In this document: in pieces, positions 27,074 through 35,188 of the stretch
Layout of the letters: the number at the start of each line of letters is the position of its first letter
How positions within the stretch are numbered: position 1 is the first letter of the stretch
Origin: Paenibacillus sp. BSR1-1
Lineage (GTDB): Bacteria > Bacillota > Bacilli > Bacillales > Cytobacillaceae
Direction: 5' to 3'
NCBI RefSeq assembly: GCF_030403775.1
Contig: NZ_JAQMWQ010000027.1
Coordinates: 1 to 64,000 of the forward strand
Length of the DNA: 64,000 bases
Notes under the pieces: generated by a model
What the model saw: only the letters and a program-made list of their open reading frames with translations
Told to the model about the DNA's origin: nothing
The model's database searches: none
Made by a program: the position numbers and the translations under genes

Positions 27074-27430
27074 GGGGAATTTAATATGCCTTCACAAATG
27101 AAACAGTTCCTCGATACTACTGGCGGTCTATGGTTCCAAGGCAAGCTTGCAAATAAAGTGGTAAGTGCCATGACTTCTGCACAAAACGCTCATGGTGGGC
27201 AGGAAGCAACCATTTTATCTCTTTATACGACCATGTATCACTGGGGTGCAATTGTTGCCGCTCCTGGATATACTGATCCAGTTACTTTTGGAGCTGGAGG
27301 TAATCCATATGGAACAAGTGTTACTGTTGGGCACGATGGAAAAATGATTGAAGATGTTCAAGCTACTGTAAAACATCAAGTAAAACGTACTGTAACAGTT
27401 GCAGAATGGGTAAAAAAGGCAAATCAATAA
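27074..27430 (+). pseudogene. WrbA C-terminal fragment
   Basis: Residues from MPSQMKQFLDTTGGLWFQGK to VAEWVKKANQ align with residue 85 onward of the intact WrbA at 13680-14303, with about 90 percent identical residues by eye. The FMN loop and the first 80 residues are missing, and only a trace (GEFN before MPS) remains upstream. An internal ATG keeps a 114-residue frame open, but it cannot be a working flavoprotein. Confidence 0.82.
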
Positions 27431-27435
27431 GTAAG

Positions 27436-27471
27436 AAAAACTAATCGGAAGTTTTTCCGATTAGTTTTTTT
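27436..27471 (+). terminator. Intrinsic terminator
   Basis: AAAAACTAATCGGAA and TTCCGATTAGTTTTT perfect arms, then TTT. Same family of hairpin as after the other wrbA copies. Confidence 0.8.
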
Positions 27472-27498
27472 GTAGATAAAATGTTTCTCCAAGCAGAT

Positions 27499-27607
27499 TG
27501 TGAAGAAATGTACTTAAAGTAACGGGATGCTTGAGTTACAGATACCAGATCGCTGCGGCGGTCTCCTTTTTTAATGTACCAACGGGGCAGTTTACTTTAA
27601 TAAACAC
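27499..27607 (+). repeat. Cassette repeat
   Basis: Left end TGTGAAGAAATGTACTTAAA then GTAACGGGATGC, core GATCGCTGCGGCGGTC then TCCTTTTTT, right end CCAACGGGGCAGTTTACTTT. Confidence 0.92.
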
Positions 27608-27720
27608 AATAGTTACAAACAGTGAAACTAGATCCTACAACATTTCATAATCTGTTTTCGATAAATATTTTTAATAAAAATTTGAAAAAATAAGTTCATC
27701 CTAAAGGAGGGGCTTATCCA

Positions 27721-28521
27721 ATGGAAAAAATTTTGTTCATTACAGTGCTTTTATTGATTTCTTTTTTCTCCTTTCAATTAAATTCGGATGCATCCGTTAA
27801 CAGTCGAGCAGTATATGAAAAAACTGGGCGTGTTATTTGGGAAGTAAACACAAAAGAAAAGTTAGTTGCCCTTACTTTTGATGATGGACCTCATCCTGTT
27901 TTCACACCTCAAATACTTAATATATTAGCAAAACATGATGCAAAAGCTACATTTTTTGTAGCTGGCAATAAAGTAGTCAGATATTCAGATCTTTTAAAAA
28001 GAGAAGTTAAAGAAGGACATGAAATTGCCAATCATACATTCCATCATATTTACGGGAATATAACCTCTGCAAAACTATCCTCTGAATTGGATGAAACAGA
28101 TAAAATTATTAAGAAATTCACAGGTTTAAAACCGTCTCTCTATCGTCCAGTAGCGGGTTTTTATAATAATGTAATTATTAATACCGCTATAAAAAATGGC
28201 AAAGAGGTCGTATTATGGACATGGGGTCAAGATTCTCGTGATTGGGCAGATCCTCCACCAAATCAAATATACAATAATATAACAAAAGGAGTAAAACCAG
28301 GTAATATCATTATATTTCATGATTGGCATGGTAGTGAATATACTCAAACCTGTTCTACAACAAAAGCATTAGAAAACATTTTGGAGTTTTTAGACAAGAA
28401 CGGGTATAAATGTGTAACGGTAACTGAATTGCTATACCGTTCAACGCAAATATTTCCAGAGTCTTTTGGAATCTATCCTTCAAAGAAAGGAAAAACTTCT
28501 CACATTAATTTAATGTTTTAA
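27721..28521 (+). CDS. Secreted polysaccharide deacetylase (CE4 family)
   Basis: A 266-residue NodB-type deacetylase acting outside the membrane on peptidoglycan or chitin-like sugars. It has an N-terminal signal segment (residues 3-24), then the five CE4 motifs: TFDDGPHP (Asp-Asp metal/base), HEIANHTFHH (metal His pair), RPVAGFYNN (motif 3, with a usual R-P-P changed to R-P-V), DSRDW and IIIFHDWHG. All catalytic residues are present. AAAGGAGGGG precedes the ATG. Segment ends match as inverted repeats (TTTACTTTAATAAA at about 27592 and TTATTCAAGTAAAG at 28558). Confidence 0.9.
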   Translation: MEKILFITVLLLISFFSFQLNSDASVNSRAVYEKTGRVIWEVNTKEKLVALTFDDGPHPVFTPQILNILAKHDAKATFFVAGNKVVRYSDLLKREVKEGHEIANHTFHHIYGNITSAKLSSELDETDKIIKKFTGLKPSLYRPVAGFYNNVIINTAIKNGKEVVLWTWGQDSRDWADPPPNQIYNNITKGVKPGNIIIFHDWHGSEYTQTCSTTKALENILEFLDKNGYKCVTVTELLYRSTQIFPESFGIYPSKKGKTSHINLMF

Positions 28522-28557
28522 AAATACATTTTTTCGCATCGTTTTTGTGTAATAGTT

Positions 28558-28598
28558 CTTATTCAAGTAAAGGGTGCTTTAGTGGAATACCTTTATAG
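28558..28598 (+). repeat. Cassette repeat with internal deletion
   Basis: TTATTCAAGTAAAGGGTGC joins directly to TTTAGTGGAATACC, so left and right ends are fused and the hairpin is lost. Confidence 0.6.
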
Positions 28599-28670
28599 AG
28601 ACAACTGAGATTCAAAATAAGGAACTTGTAGTTACAGAAAAAAAGGTATAGTTACTTAGGGCGGTATGAT

Positions 28671-28991
28671 ATGAAAAACGATGAACTTATAGAAGAATAT
28701 GTTTCTTTATTTATAGAACAAGGGAAAGCATTTGAAGATGCTAATGATAAAATTAATAATAAACTTGATACAAAAGCAGAAAAAATATTTGGAAAAATAA
28801 GTAAAAGAAATCAATTGAAAAAATTGAGTATGTACCTCAATCACGAAAATGATTATGTCAAATTTGCAGTAGCAAGCAACGTTTATTCCCTCGAACCTGA
28901 ACTATCAAAAGAAGCATTAAAAAAGGTAGCAGATGGTGATAGTTTACTTAAAATGGTAGCGGAGATAACTTTAAATGAAAATAATAACTAA
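28671..28991 (+). CDS. DUF2019 (HEAT-like) protein
   Basis: A 106-residue all-helical protein. EEYVSLFIEQGKAFEDANDK then LSMYLNHENDYVKFAVASNV YSLEP fits DUF2019, a small HEAT-repeat family found in Bacillus accessory regions, sometimes beside toxin or SMI1-type genes. Start ATG 28671 with GGGCGG upstream. Function unknown; an immunity-type role is possible but unsupported here. Confidence 0.7.
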   Translation: MKNDELIEEYVSLFIEQGKAFEDANDKINNKLDTKAEKIFGKISKRNQLKKLSMYLNHENDYVKFAVASNVYSLEPELSKEALKKVADGDSLLKMVAEITLNENNN

Positions 28992-28998
28992 ATTTAGA

Positions 28999-29105
28999 TT
29001 GTGAAATATTACACTTAAAGTATCGGGTGCATGAGTTGAAGAGCAGGGCTGTCATTGCGGCAGCTTTTTCTTATTGTGCTAATGGGGCAGGATACTTTAA
29101 GAAGA
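28999..29105 (+). repeat. Cassette repeat
   Basis: Left end CACTTAAAGTATCGGGTGC, core GGGCTGTCATTGCGGCAGC then TTTTTC, right end GGGGCAGGATACTTTAAGAAG. Left AAAGTATC and right GATACTTT of this copy are perfect complements. Confidence 0.92.
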
Positions 29106-29234
29106 GATTTATTTTTATTTAAAAAAGGTACCCATTGGGTACCATGGAGATTTTGTATCTAGGAACGATTTTAGTTTATACAAATGTCCAGAAAATGATA
29201 AAAAATAAACCCCAAAAATGTGGTTAATAAGAAG

Positions 29235-29630
29235 CTAAAAACCAAATGGTCCCAACGGAGGACAACAAGGGTTGACTGGAACACCGCACATAGTATGTGT
29301 TTCACAGCATTCGTTTACATAGGACTCTGTGTGTGGAAAATAGTGTTGATGATTAATATGCAGCTTGTTAACTGTTGTCGTATGAGAAGGATGGATATGC
29401 TTGACAACCTTATTAAATAAATTTGTTTTTACATATTGTTGTGCAGGGTCAATTAGTCCTGGATCATACTGTGTAGGAAATACTTGTGGCGGACAGTATA
29501 TTGGCGGACATGGTTGTGGTGGGCAGAATTGGGATGGCATTTGTTGTATAGGAGCAATCAGATTAGGCAAGGCGTTTGGCATGGCATTTGGAAACATATT
29601 TGGTGGAACATTTCTATTTCTTGACATCAT
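29235..29630 (-). CDS. cotD: Spore coat protein, CotD family
   Basis: A 131-residue Pro/Cys/His-rich protein of the spore inner coat. N-terminal Asn/Pro-rich part, Cys-Pro clusters (SQFCPPQPCPPIYCPP), the family core HIHPSHTTTVNKLHINHQHY FPHTES, and a C-terminal NECCETHTMCGVPVNPCC. GGAGG lies seven bases before the start. It supports a spore-forming host. Probably transcribed by a late mother-cell sigma factor; boxes not assigned. Confidence 0.92.
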   Translation of the reverse strand: MMSRNRNVPPNMFPNAMPNALPNLIAPIQQMPSQFCPPQPCPPIYCPPQVFPTQYDPGLIDPAQQYVKTNLFNKVVKHIHPSHTTTVNKLHINHQHYFPHTESYVNECCETHTMCGVPVNPCCPPLGPFGF

Positions 29631-29744
29631 TAAATGACCTCCATATGAATTTGTCTTGGTATATCAATAGTCTATTCAAATTCATATTTTGTGGACTAGT
29701 TGAACACCTATTTTACAATTAGAATGATGCACTCTACAAAGATA

Positions 29745-29840
29745 TTGTGAAACGTTGTACTTAAACTAAAGGGTGCTAGAGTTGAATATGACCAGGTTGC
29801 TGCGGAAGCCTTTTTTCTTGTTCCACTACCGTGGTAGAAA
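29745..29840 (+). repeat. Cassette repeat, right end degraded
   Basis: Left end TGTACTTAAACTAAAGGGTGC (with GTGAAACGT before it), core GGTTGCTGCGGAAGCC then TTTTTTC, right end ACTACCGTGGTAGAA. Confidence 0.85.
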
Positions 29841-30042
29841 TCTATTTTTTAATTAATTTGACGAAGAATATGATTTGAAGAAGAAACATAATTAAATCAT
29901 TAAATTCAAGTTTACTTTGATAATCATCTTTACGACCCATCATAAAAATTTCCCCTAATAAAAAACCTGTATAGAAAAAATTCTATTCAGGTTTTAGAAA
30001 ATCCTATTATTTTTGTCAACAGCCCCAAAATCCGTTGCCTTT

Positions 30043-30492
30043 TTAAAATGCCTGCAAAGTTTTGCTTGTAAAAAGAATTCCTTCCAAATGATCAAATTCA
30101 TGCTGGAATATAATCGAATCCATACCTCCCATCTCACGGAATATCCTTTCACCAAAGATTGATAAATAGGAAATCCTTATCATGAGGTAGCGCTGAACAA
30201 TCCCTATAATCCCTGGGAGAGAGATACATCCTTCGCCAGATGGTAATGAGTTGGGTGTTGGATCAAGTATATCAAAACTTGGATTGATTAAAATTTCTGT
30301 TCCTGTTGTAAATCGAGCAACAAAAGCCCGTTTTGATACGCCGACTTGCGGTAATGAAATTCCTAATACATGTGGCGAATTTTCCACGAACGTTTTCATT
30401 TCATTCAAAAGTGGAGTTACACTATAAATGTGTTCAACATCCATTGCTTTTTGAAACAAAATTGGGTTTGGAAATGTAAGAATGGAAAACAT
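30043..30492 (-). CDS. Peptide deformylase-like protein (diverged paralogue)
   Basis: A 149-residue Def-family metallohydrolase that would remove N-terminal formyl groups. Motif 2 (EGCISLPG, metal Cys) and motif 3 (QHEFDHLEG, two metal His and catalytic Glu) are intact. Motif 1 is GISLPQVGV, where typical enzymes have GLAAPQVG. It is short at the C-terminus. Catalytic residues are there, so it may be active, perhaps as a second copy conferring deformylase-inhibitor tolerance; that role is inference. Minus strand. Confidence 0.85.
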   Translation of the reverse strand: MFSILTFPNPILFQKAMDVEHIYSVTPLLNEMKTFVENSPHVLGISLPQVGVSKRAFVARFTTGTEILINPSFDILDPTPNSLPSGEGCISLPGIIGIVQRYLMIRISYLSIFGERIFREMGGMDSIIFQHEFDHLEGILFTSKTLQAF

Positions 30493-30606
30493 ATCATCAC
30501 CTTTCGTCTGAAATAAATATTTTCAAAAAAAAGTCCTTTATAAAATGTATTCGAACGGAAGAAAAAAATAATAGGAAATCAAATTGACAATAAACATTAT
30601 AAAAAA

Positions 30607-30640
30607 ACGTGTATCGATTTATAAATCAATACACGTTTTT
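30607..30640. terminator. Hairpin terminator
   Basis: ACGTGTATCGATTT and AAATCAATACACGT arms followed by TTTTT, with A-run on the other side. Confidence 0.7.
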
Positions 30641-30655
30641 AATGGTTTATAGTAA

Positions 30656-30732
30656 TTCTTTAGTGGAACAAAGGGTTGCTGCGCAGCCTTCTTTTTTATT
30701 GAACTATAGAGGCAGGATAGTTGAAGAAGGAA
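30656..30732 (+). repeat. Cassette repeat, left end shortened
   Basis: TTTAGTGGAACAAAGGG, core GGTTGCTGCGCAGCC then TTCTTTTTT, right end GAGGCAGGATAGTTGAAG. Confidence 0.85.
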
Positions 30733-30775
30733 CTCGAATTTATAATTAATTACAACTGATTGATGGTGATATTGA

Positions 30776-31216
30776 ATGAAACTTCCTATGGGTGTAACTG
30801 GTTTTTATGAAAAGCTAAATGAACCTCCAAAAATTGATGAAAAACAATTTAAACAATTTTGTTTTAACATCATTATAAATAATGGAGGAAAGGTTTTAGA
30901 ATTTAAAGCACCTCAAGAGGAAACTAATTTTTTTGATGTAAAAGTTAATGTTTTTAACAAACATCTTCATATTCTGATGAATGCACATTATCCGTTTTTA
31001 GCTTTTGCGTCGGATGTAAATTTTGGAGAAGTTAATTTTATTAATGAACCCCAATTATATAAACAATTTAGTTCATTTTATTATGTTTTGGGAACTAAGG
31101 AACTGAACGAACCGCTATTAACCGAACAAAATGAATTAAACAGTGCGGAATTGAAGCAATTAGCATATTGGAAACCAGAAAGAATTGGAGATGTAATCTT
31201 TAATCATTGGGATTAA
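30776..31216 (+). CDS. Unknown soluble protein
   Basis: A 146-residue protein with alternating beta-strand text (KVLEFKAPQEETNFFDVKVN, NKHLHILMNAHYPFLAFASD) and a conserved-looking C-terminus (YWKPERIGDVIFNHWD). No signal, no membrane helix, no motif I recognise. It fills a segment whose ends match as inverted repeats (GGATAGTTGAAGAAGG at about 30716 and CCTTATTCAAGTAATGGG at 31224). Confidence 0.6.
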   Translation: MKLPMGVTGFYEKLNEPPKIDEKQFKQFCFNIIINNGGKVLEFKAPQEETNFFDVKVNVFNKHLHILMNAHYPFLAFASDVNFGEVNFINEPQLYKQFSSFYYVLGTKELNEPLLTEQNELNSAELKQLAYWKPERIGDVIFNHWD

Positions 31217-31223
31217 CTATGCC

Positions 31224-31307
31224 CCTTATTCAAGTAATGGGTGCAAGAGTTGAAGATTGGGATGGCTGCGGCGATCTCTTTTTTATTGCATTAACGGGGA
31301 AGTTTAG
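31224..31307 (+). repeat. Cassette repeat interrupted by an IS110 left end
   Basis: Left end CTTATTCAAGTAATGGGTGC, core GATGGCTGCGGCGATC then TCTTTTTT, right end TTAACGGGGAAGTTTAG. IS110-type sequence starts at CATTCCTG (31308). Confidence 0.9.
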
Positions 31308-31464
31308 CATTCCTGTTGATCGTTATTTTTCGACTTTGAAAAAAATAGGGCTCCTCAGTAAGATATGAGTATAGACACCACTCTAACTCAAATCCTGAAG
31401 GAGGAACCCTACTATGAAGTTTAAAATGCAAAACAAACAAAATCAACTAATAGAAAGAATTTAA
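31308..31464 (+). mobile_element. IS110-family left-end remnant
   Basis: Starts CATTCCTGT and has GTAAGATATGAGT and a GGAGGA ribosome site, as at 15735-15850. It is followed by MKFKMQNKQNQLIERI and a stop at 31464, the first 16 residues of an IS110 transposase. The rest is gone. This non-coding part is where the IS110 bridge RNA would be encoded. Confidence 0.7.
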
Positions 31465-31544
31465 ATGAATTGTCTTTTTCAAGAGAATCCGAAGTAAAGC
31501 ACGTAAATGCTATGGTAGTAGAACCCGAAAAACGAGAAATTCTT

Positions 31545-31800
31545 TACTAAATAATTGATTCCTTTATAGAAATAATTGAGAAAGAAAAACTTACTATAAA
31601 AACACTAGAGCCATTTATAAAATGTGTAAAAACAATCGACAGGTACGTATGGGAAGTTGCTTGAAGCAGATTGGTTAAATTATCTCATTATTACGATGAA
31701 GCCTCCGGAGTATTAAAGGAATTAGCTATTGATAAAAGTGCAAATATAAGGTTTAGAGTGATTGCTAGTTTAGAGGGTCATCCACCATTACTTGGTTAAA
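31545..31800 (+). pseudogene. Decayed HEAT-like protein gene
   Basis: Broken frames read IDSFIEIIEKEKLTIKTLEP, IKCVKTIDRYVWEV and then LVKLSHYYDEASGVLKELAI, DKSANIRFRVIASLEGHPPL. Several stops and shifts interrupt them. The helical pattern recalls the DUF2019/HEAT protein at 28671. Confidence 0.4.
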
Positions 31801-31848
31801 AAAGACAGCATACAACTGTAAATAATTATAAATGGAGGAGGAAAAAGG

Positions 31849-32231
31849 ATGGGAGCTTGGGGTTCTAGCTTATGGGAAGATGATTTATCTTGCGATATTC
31901 AAGATGAATGGAATGAACTAATGGATGAAGGGGTAAGTCCTAGAAAAGCTACAAAAATAATTCTAAAATCGTGGCAGGAAGAGTTTTCTGATTACGATGA
32001 TGAAGAAGAGAAATAGGCAGATGAATCAATTCTGTTCATTTCTCTTGCAGGTCTTCAAATGAGACATAGGGTTTTGACAACTTCGGTTAAAAAAAGGCGA
32101 TCCAGTTAATTGAAAAAGGTGCAGATCTTGCACTATGGGAGGAAGGCGATGATGAAAGTTATCAGGAAAGAAAAAAGGTACTGGAAGAGTTTAAAATTAA
32201 ATTAAAAAACACAAAGTCTAGTCTATTTTAA
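31849..32231 (+). pseudogene. DUF4259 family gene, interrupted
   Basis: Starts well (GGAGGAGG then ATG) with MGAWGSSLWEDDLSCDIQDE, the hallmark N-terminus of DUF4259, and stops at 32016 after 55 residues. The same frame continues past the stop (ADESILFISLAGLQMRHRVL), then a shift gives QLIEKGADLALWEEGDDESY to the end at 32231. One stop and one shift separate it from an intact gene of about 125 residues. Confidence 0.7.
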
Positions 32232-32328
32232 TTTCAGCTTTAGAAGAATCTTTTTTATAGAGAATTTAAGAGGATAAAATAATCCAGCTGTTATTAAAAC
32301 GGGTTGCCTTATTCCGGAATAAAAAGAT

Positions 32329-32431
32329 TGTGAACCATTGCACTTAAATTAACGGGTGCAATAGTTAAATATTTAATCGCTGCGGCGGTCTTTTTTCTTG
32401 TTGTGCTAACGGAGCAGTTTAGCTTAACAAG
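32329..32431 (+). repeat. Cassette repeat
   Basis: Left end TTGCACTTAAATTAACGGG then TGCAATAG, core AATCGCTGCGGCGGTC then TTTTTTC, right end CTAACGGAGCAGTTTAGC. A further fragment AAACGGGTTGCCTTATTCC lies at about 32297. Confidence 0.92.
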
Positions 32432-32604
32432 GCTAATGTCAGAATAAGTGTACCTTAATAAGTGAAAAATAGTTAAAAAAGGACATAGAGAATATTTGAT
32501 TATTTTTTCATAATTCACACGGATGTTTTTATATGATTTGTAAGGAAAAAAGGAACAAAAAAAGCTGATCCAGAAATTAAAAAATTATTTGGAGATGAAA
32601 AGGA

Positions 32605-33645
32605 ATGAGTAATAAATTATTTTCACCTTTTGAACTGAAATCTTTAAAACTAAAGAACCGGGCTGTTATGGCTCCGATGTGCCAATACTCGGTTACTGAA
32701 AAGGACGGGAAGCCTAACGAGTGGCATTATGTTCATTACATCAGCAGAGCCATCGGAGGGACTGGTCTAATCATCATGGAAATGACTGATATAGATCCTG
32801 AAGGAAGAATTACGGACTATGACCTGGGTTTATGGTCAGATGACCAAATTCCAGCCTTTTCAAGAATTATTGACCAGGTACATGCCTATGGTACAAAAAT
32901 AGGCATACAGATTGCCCATGCTGGACGAAAAGCCGAGGATGCTGCTAATCCAGTTGCCCCCTCGGCTATAAAATTCCCTGATGAGGGCTATAAAACTCCA
33001 CGTGCTTTATCCAATGAGGAAGTAAAGGAAATGGTTCAGTTGTTTGCTGATACAGCAGGAAGGGCAGTTAAAGCGGGTGTAGACATGATTGAAATTCATG
33101 CCGCTCACGGGTATTTGATTCATCAGTTCCAATCACCGCTTACGAATAAACGTGAGGATAAATACGGCGAGGATCTTTCCCTTTTTGGAAGAGAGGTTAT
33201 CCAAGCTGTTAAAAAAGAAATACCATCTGACATGCCCTTATCTGTCCGTATCACAGCAGTAGAATACGCTGATGGAGGCTATGATTTAGATCATGCAATT
33301 ATGCTAAGTAAAGCCTATAAAGAAGCAGGTGCTGATATTCTTCATGTTAGTAGCGGTGGTGAAGCAATTCCAGGTGAAAGAAAGCCAGGAAATTACCCAG
33401 GCTACCAGGTTCCTTTTGCCCGTAAGATTCGTGAGGAAGTCGGCATTCCGGTAATTGCAGTAGGAATGCTCGAGAAACCTGCTGTAGCGGAGGCAGTGAT
33501 TGGGAATGGAGATGCAGACTTGGTGGCAATTGCCCGTGGAATGCTAGTGGATCCATATTGGTCAACCCATGCAGCTATTGAACTACGTAGCAAGCAGTTA
33601 AATGTACCGAAACAATATGAACGAGGTTATCATATAAGAAGATAG
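32605..33645 (+). CDS. namA: NADPH dehydrogenase NamA (YqjM-type Old Yellow Enzyme)
   Basis: A 346-residue FMN TIM-barrel enzyme that reduces activated C=C bonds of enals, enones and nitro compounds with NADPH. YqjM-class features are present: LKSLKLKNRAVMAPMCQYSV (with the redox-tuning Cys in APMCQYS, near residue 26), HAGRKA (FMN-binding, near 110), HAAHGYLIHQFQSPLTNKR (substrate His pair) and the C-terminal active-site contribution near GYHIRR. AAAAGGA precedes the ATG. It forms a one-gene segment ending in a terminator. Confidence 0.95.
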   Translation: MSNKLFSPFELKSLKLKNRAVMAPMCQYSVTEKDGKPNEWHYVHYISRAIGGTGLIIMEMTDIDPEGRITDYDLGLWSDDQIPAFSRIIDQVHAYGTKIGIQIAHAGRKAEDAANPVAPSAIKFPDEGYKTPRALSNEEVKEMVQLFADTAGRAVKAGVDMIEIHAAHGYLIHQFQSPLTNKREDKYGEDLSLFGREVIQAVKKEIPSDMPLSVRITAVEYADGGYDLDHAIMLSKAYKEAGADILHVSSGGEAIPGERKPGNYPGYQVPFARKIREEVGIPVIAVGMLEKPAVAEAVIGNGDADLVAIARGMLVDPYWSTHAAIELRSKQLNVPKQYERGYHIRR

Positions 33646-33720
33646 AGTTTTGTATTGTGTGGTCAACTCTATCATAAGGACTTAGTTCATTATATATGTG
33701 AGTTATAATTAATATAATAA

Positions 33721-33754
33721 GAAGGCTATAGCTTTGTATCGTGCTATAGCCTTC
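33721..33754 (+). terminator. Intrinsic terminator of namA
   Basis: GAAGGCTATAGC and GCTATAGCCTTC are perfect arms, then TTTATTT. Confidence 0.85.
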
Positions 33755-33761
33755 TTTATTT

Positions 33762-33832
33762 GTCCCAATTGGGATCGCTGCGGCGGTCCTTTTGTGTGTT
33801 GTACTAACGGGGCAGGATAGTGAAAAAAGGAA
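33762..33832 (+). repeat. Cassette repeat lacking the left end
   Basis: Core GGGATCGCTGCGGCGGTCC then TTTTG, right end ACTAACGGGGCAGGATAGTG. The left end is replaced by the namA terminator region. Confidence 0.88.
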
Positions 33833-33891
33833 TTTCAATAATTGTTGTAGAACATTGAGTTAAAAAAATTGTTATGAAGGAGTTTTGATAT

Positions 33892-34440
33892 ATGACAAAC
33901 TTCAGTAAAGTAGCTAATGCATTAAAAAAAGCGTTGAATAGTAATCAAACTGTATCGAATGATGAAAGAAAAAAATTAGTAAGCGAATTAGATAATGCTA
34001 GTGAAATATTTAAAAAATTAAATAATAAAGAGTTTATTGCAGAATTTGAAAAAAATCTTCATAATGATGAAATTTATATTGATAAGGAAATAGTTGAAAA
34101 AACCGTGAATATAGTTACGAGACTAATAAAACAAATGAAGATAAAAAATGAAGTAGAAGCGATTTCTATAAAGGTGGAATCGTATGACTTCCCTTTCCCA
34201 CCTGTGGTTATTATTTCAACTGACAATGATGAAATAGAGTTGGAAACAGAATTTGTAAAGCCAAAAGAACTGCATTATGAGTTCGGTGCCATTGCAGCGG
34301 ATTATAATAATGAAAATTCCAATCAGGTAGATGTAATTCTGAAAACTTATCAAAAAATCATATCTGAACTTAGCCAATATAATTGGAAAAGTATTTGTAA
34401 AATATCCGATGGATTTGTAATTGATTTTATTAAGCCCTGA
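33892..34440 (+). CDS. Unknown soluble protein
   Basis: A 182-residue, Lys/Glu/Asn-rich protein. Helical first half (KVANALKKALNSNQTVSNDE) and a beta-rich second half (PFPPVVIISTDNDEIELETE, YNWKSICKISDGFVIDFIKP). No signal peptide or known motif. GAAGGAG precedes the ATG. Segment ends partly match as inverted repeats (GGATAGTGAAAAAAGGAAT at 33813 and ATTCCTTAATAAAGTATC at 34460). Confidence 0.6.
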   Translation: MTNFSKVANALKKALNSNQTVSNDERKKLVSELDNASEIFKKLNNKEFIAEFEKNLHNDEIYIDKEIVEKTVNIVTRLIKQMKIKNEVEAISIKVESYDFPFPPVVIISTDNDEIELETEFVKPKELHYEFGAIAADYNNENSNQVDVILKTYQKIISELSQYNWKSICKISDGFVIDFIKP

Positions 34441-34457
34441 TGTTTTGGCGAAAATAA

Positions 34458-34552
34458 ATATTCCTTAATAAAGTATCGGGTGCGTTGATCCAAGAAGGGA
34501 TTGACGCTTTTTATGTGGAAGTTATTGTACTAACGGAGCAAGATTGTTTAAG
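34458..34552 (+). repeat. Cassette repeat, divergent core
   Basis: Left end TTAATAAAGTATCGGGTGC, core GGGATTGACGCTTTTTATG, right end ACTAACGGAGCAAGATTG. Confidence 0.8.
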
Positions 34553-34608
34553 AACTTAAAAAAATATGTAATGCAGCGTTAAATTAAATATATAAGAGGT
34601 GTATGAGA

Positions 34609-34986
34609 TGTTTATAAAACAGCCATTTGACGAATTTAGGTTTGAAATACAAAAAGCTTGATGATAATAATTTGCAAATTATATTGCCAGTTCAGGACCT
34701 ATTCATTAATAGTACAGGGGTTATACATGGTGGTATCATTTCTTCATTGGCTGATGTAGCCGTATCAAACTTGTTACCAGCAAATGAAGATGGTATACAA
34801 CAAGCTGTAACCGTTGATTTAAATGTTTCTTTTTTGAAACCCGCTACTGGTACATACTTGATGGCAAATGCCAAAATTGAAAAACAGGGCAAAACTTTAA
34901 TTCATACGGAGTGTTCGATTTATAACGATAAACAAGAAATTGTAGCTAAATCTAAAGCAATCCTATTTCGCACAAACCTAAAGTAA
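34609..34986 (+). CDS. PaaI-like hotdog thioesterase, start region probably frameshifted
   Basis: The hotdog core is clear: STGVIHGGIISSLADVAVSN (HGG motif near the catalytic position), AVTVDLNVSFLKPATGTYLM and the C-terminal strand. Such proteins hydrolyse acyl-CoA thioesters. The best start, ATG 34609 with AGAGGTG upstream, reads MFIKQPFDEF and leaves the hotdog frame at about residue 8. The hotdog frame itself can begin only at TTG 34627 with no ribosome site. A one-base error or mutation near 34632 explains this. It is otherwise full length (119 residues). Confidence 0.75.
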
Positions 34987-35057
34987 GCCCACAAGAATCC
35001 CAAGAGGGCTTTTATCGTTTCGAGGATAAACATTAAAACGAGCAGGACAGGGGCTTT

Positions 35058-35145
35058 TTCTGCTAACGGGTGCAAGTGTTAAATAGGTAGGGTTGCTGCG
35101 ATCCCTTTTTTGTTGTACTAACGGGGCAGGTTAGTTAAATAAGAA
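35058..35145 (+). repeat. Cassette repeat
   Basis: Left end CTGCTAACGGGTGCAAG, core GGGTTGCTGCGATCCC then TTTTTTG, right end ACTAACGGGGCAGGTTAGTT. Confidence 0.92.
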
Positions 35146-35188
35146 ATGATAAAATAAGAGGAAAGTGCAACCGAAGGGATTGTTGGTT

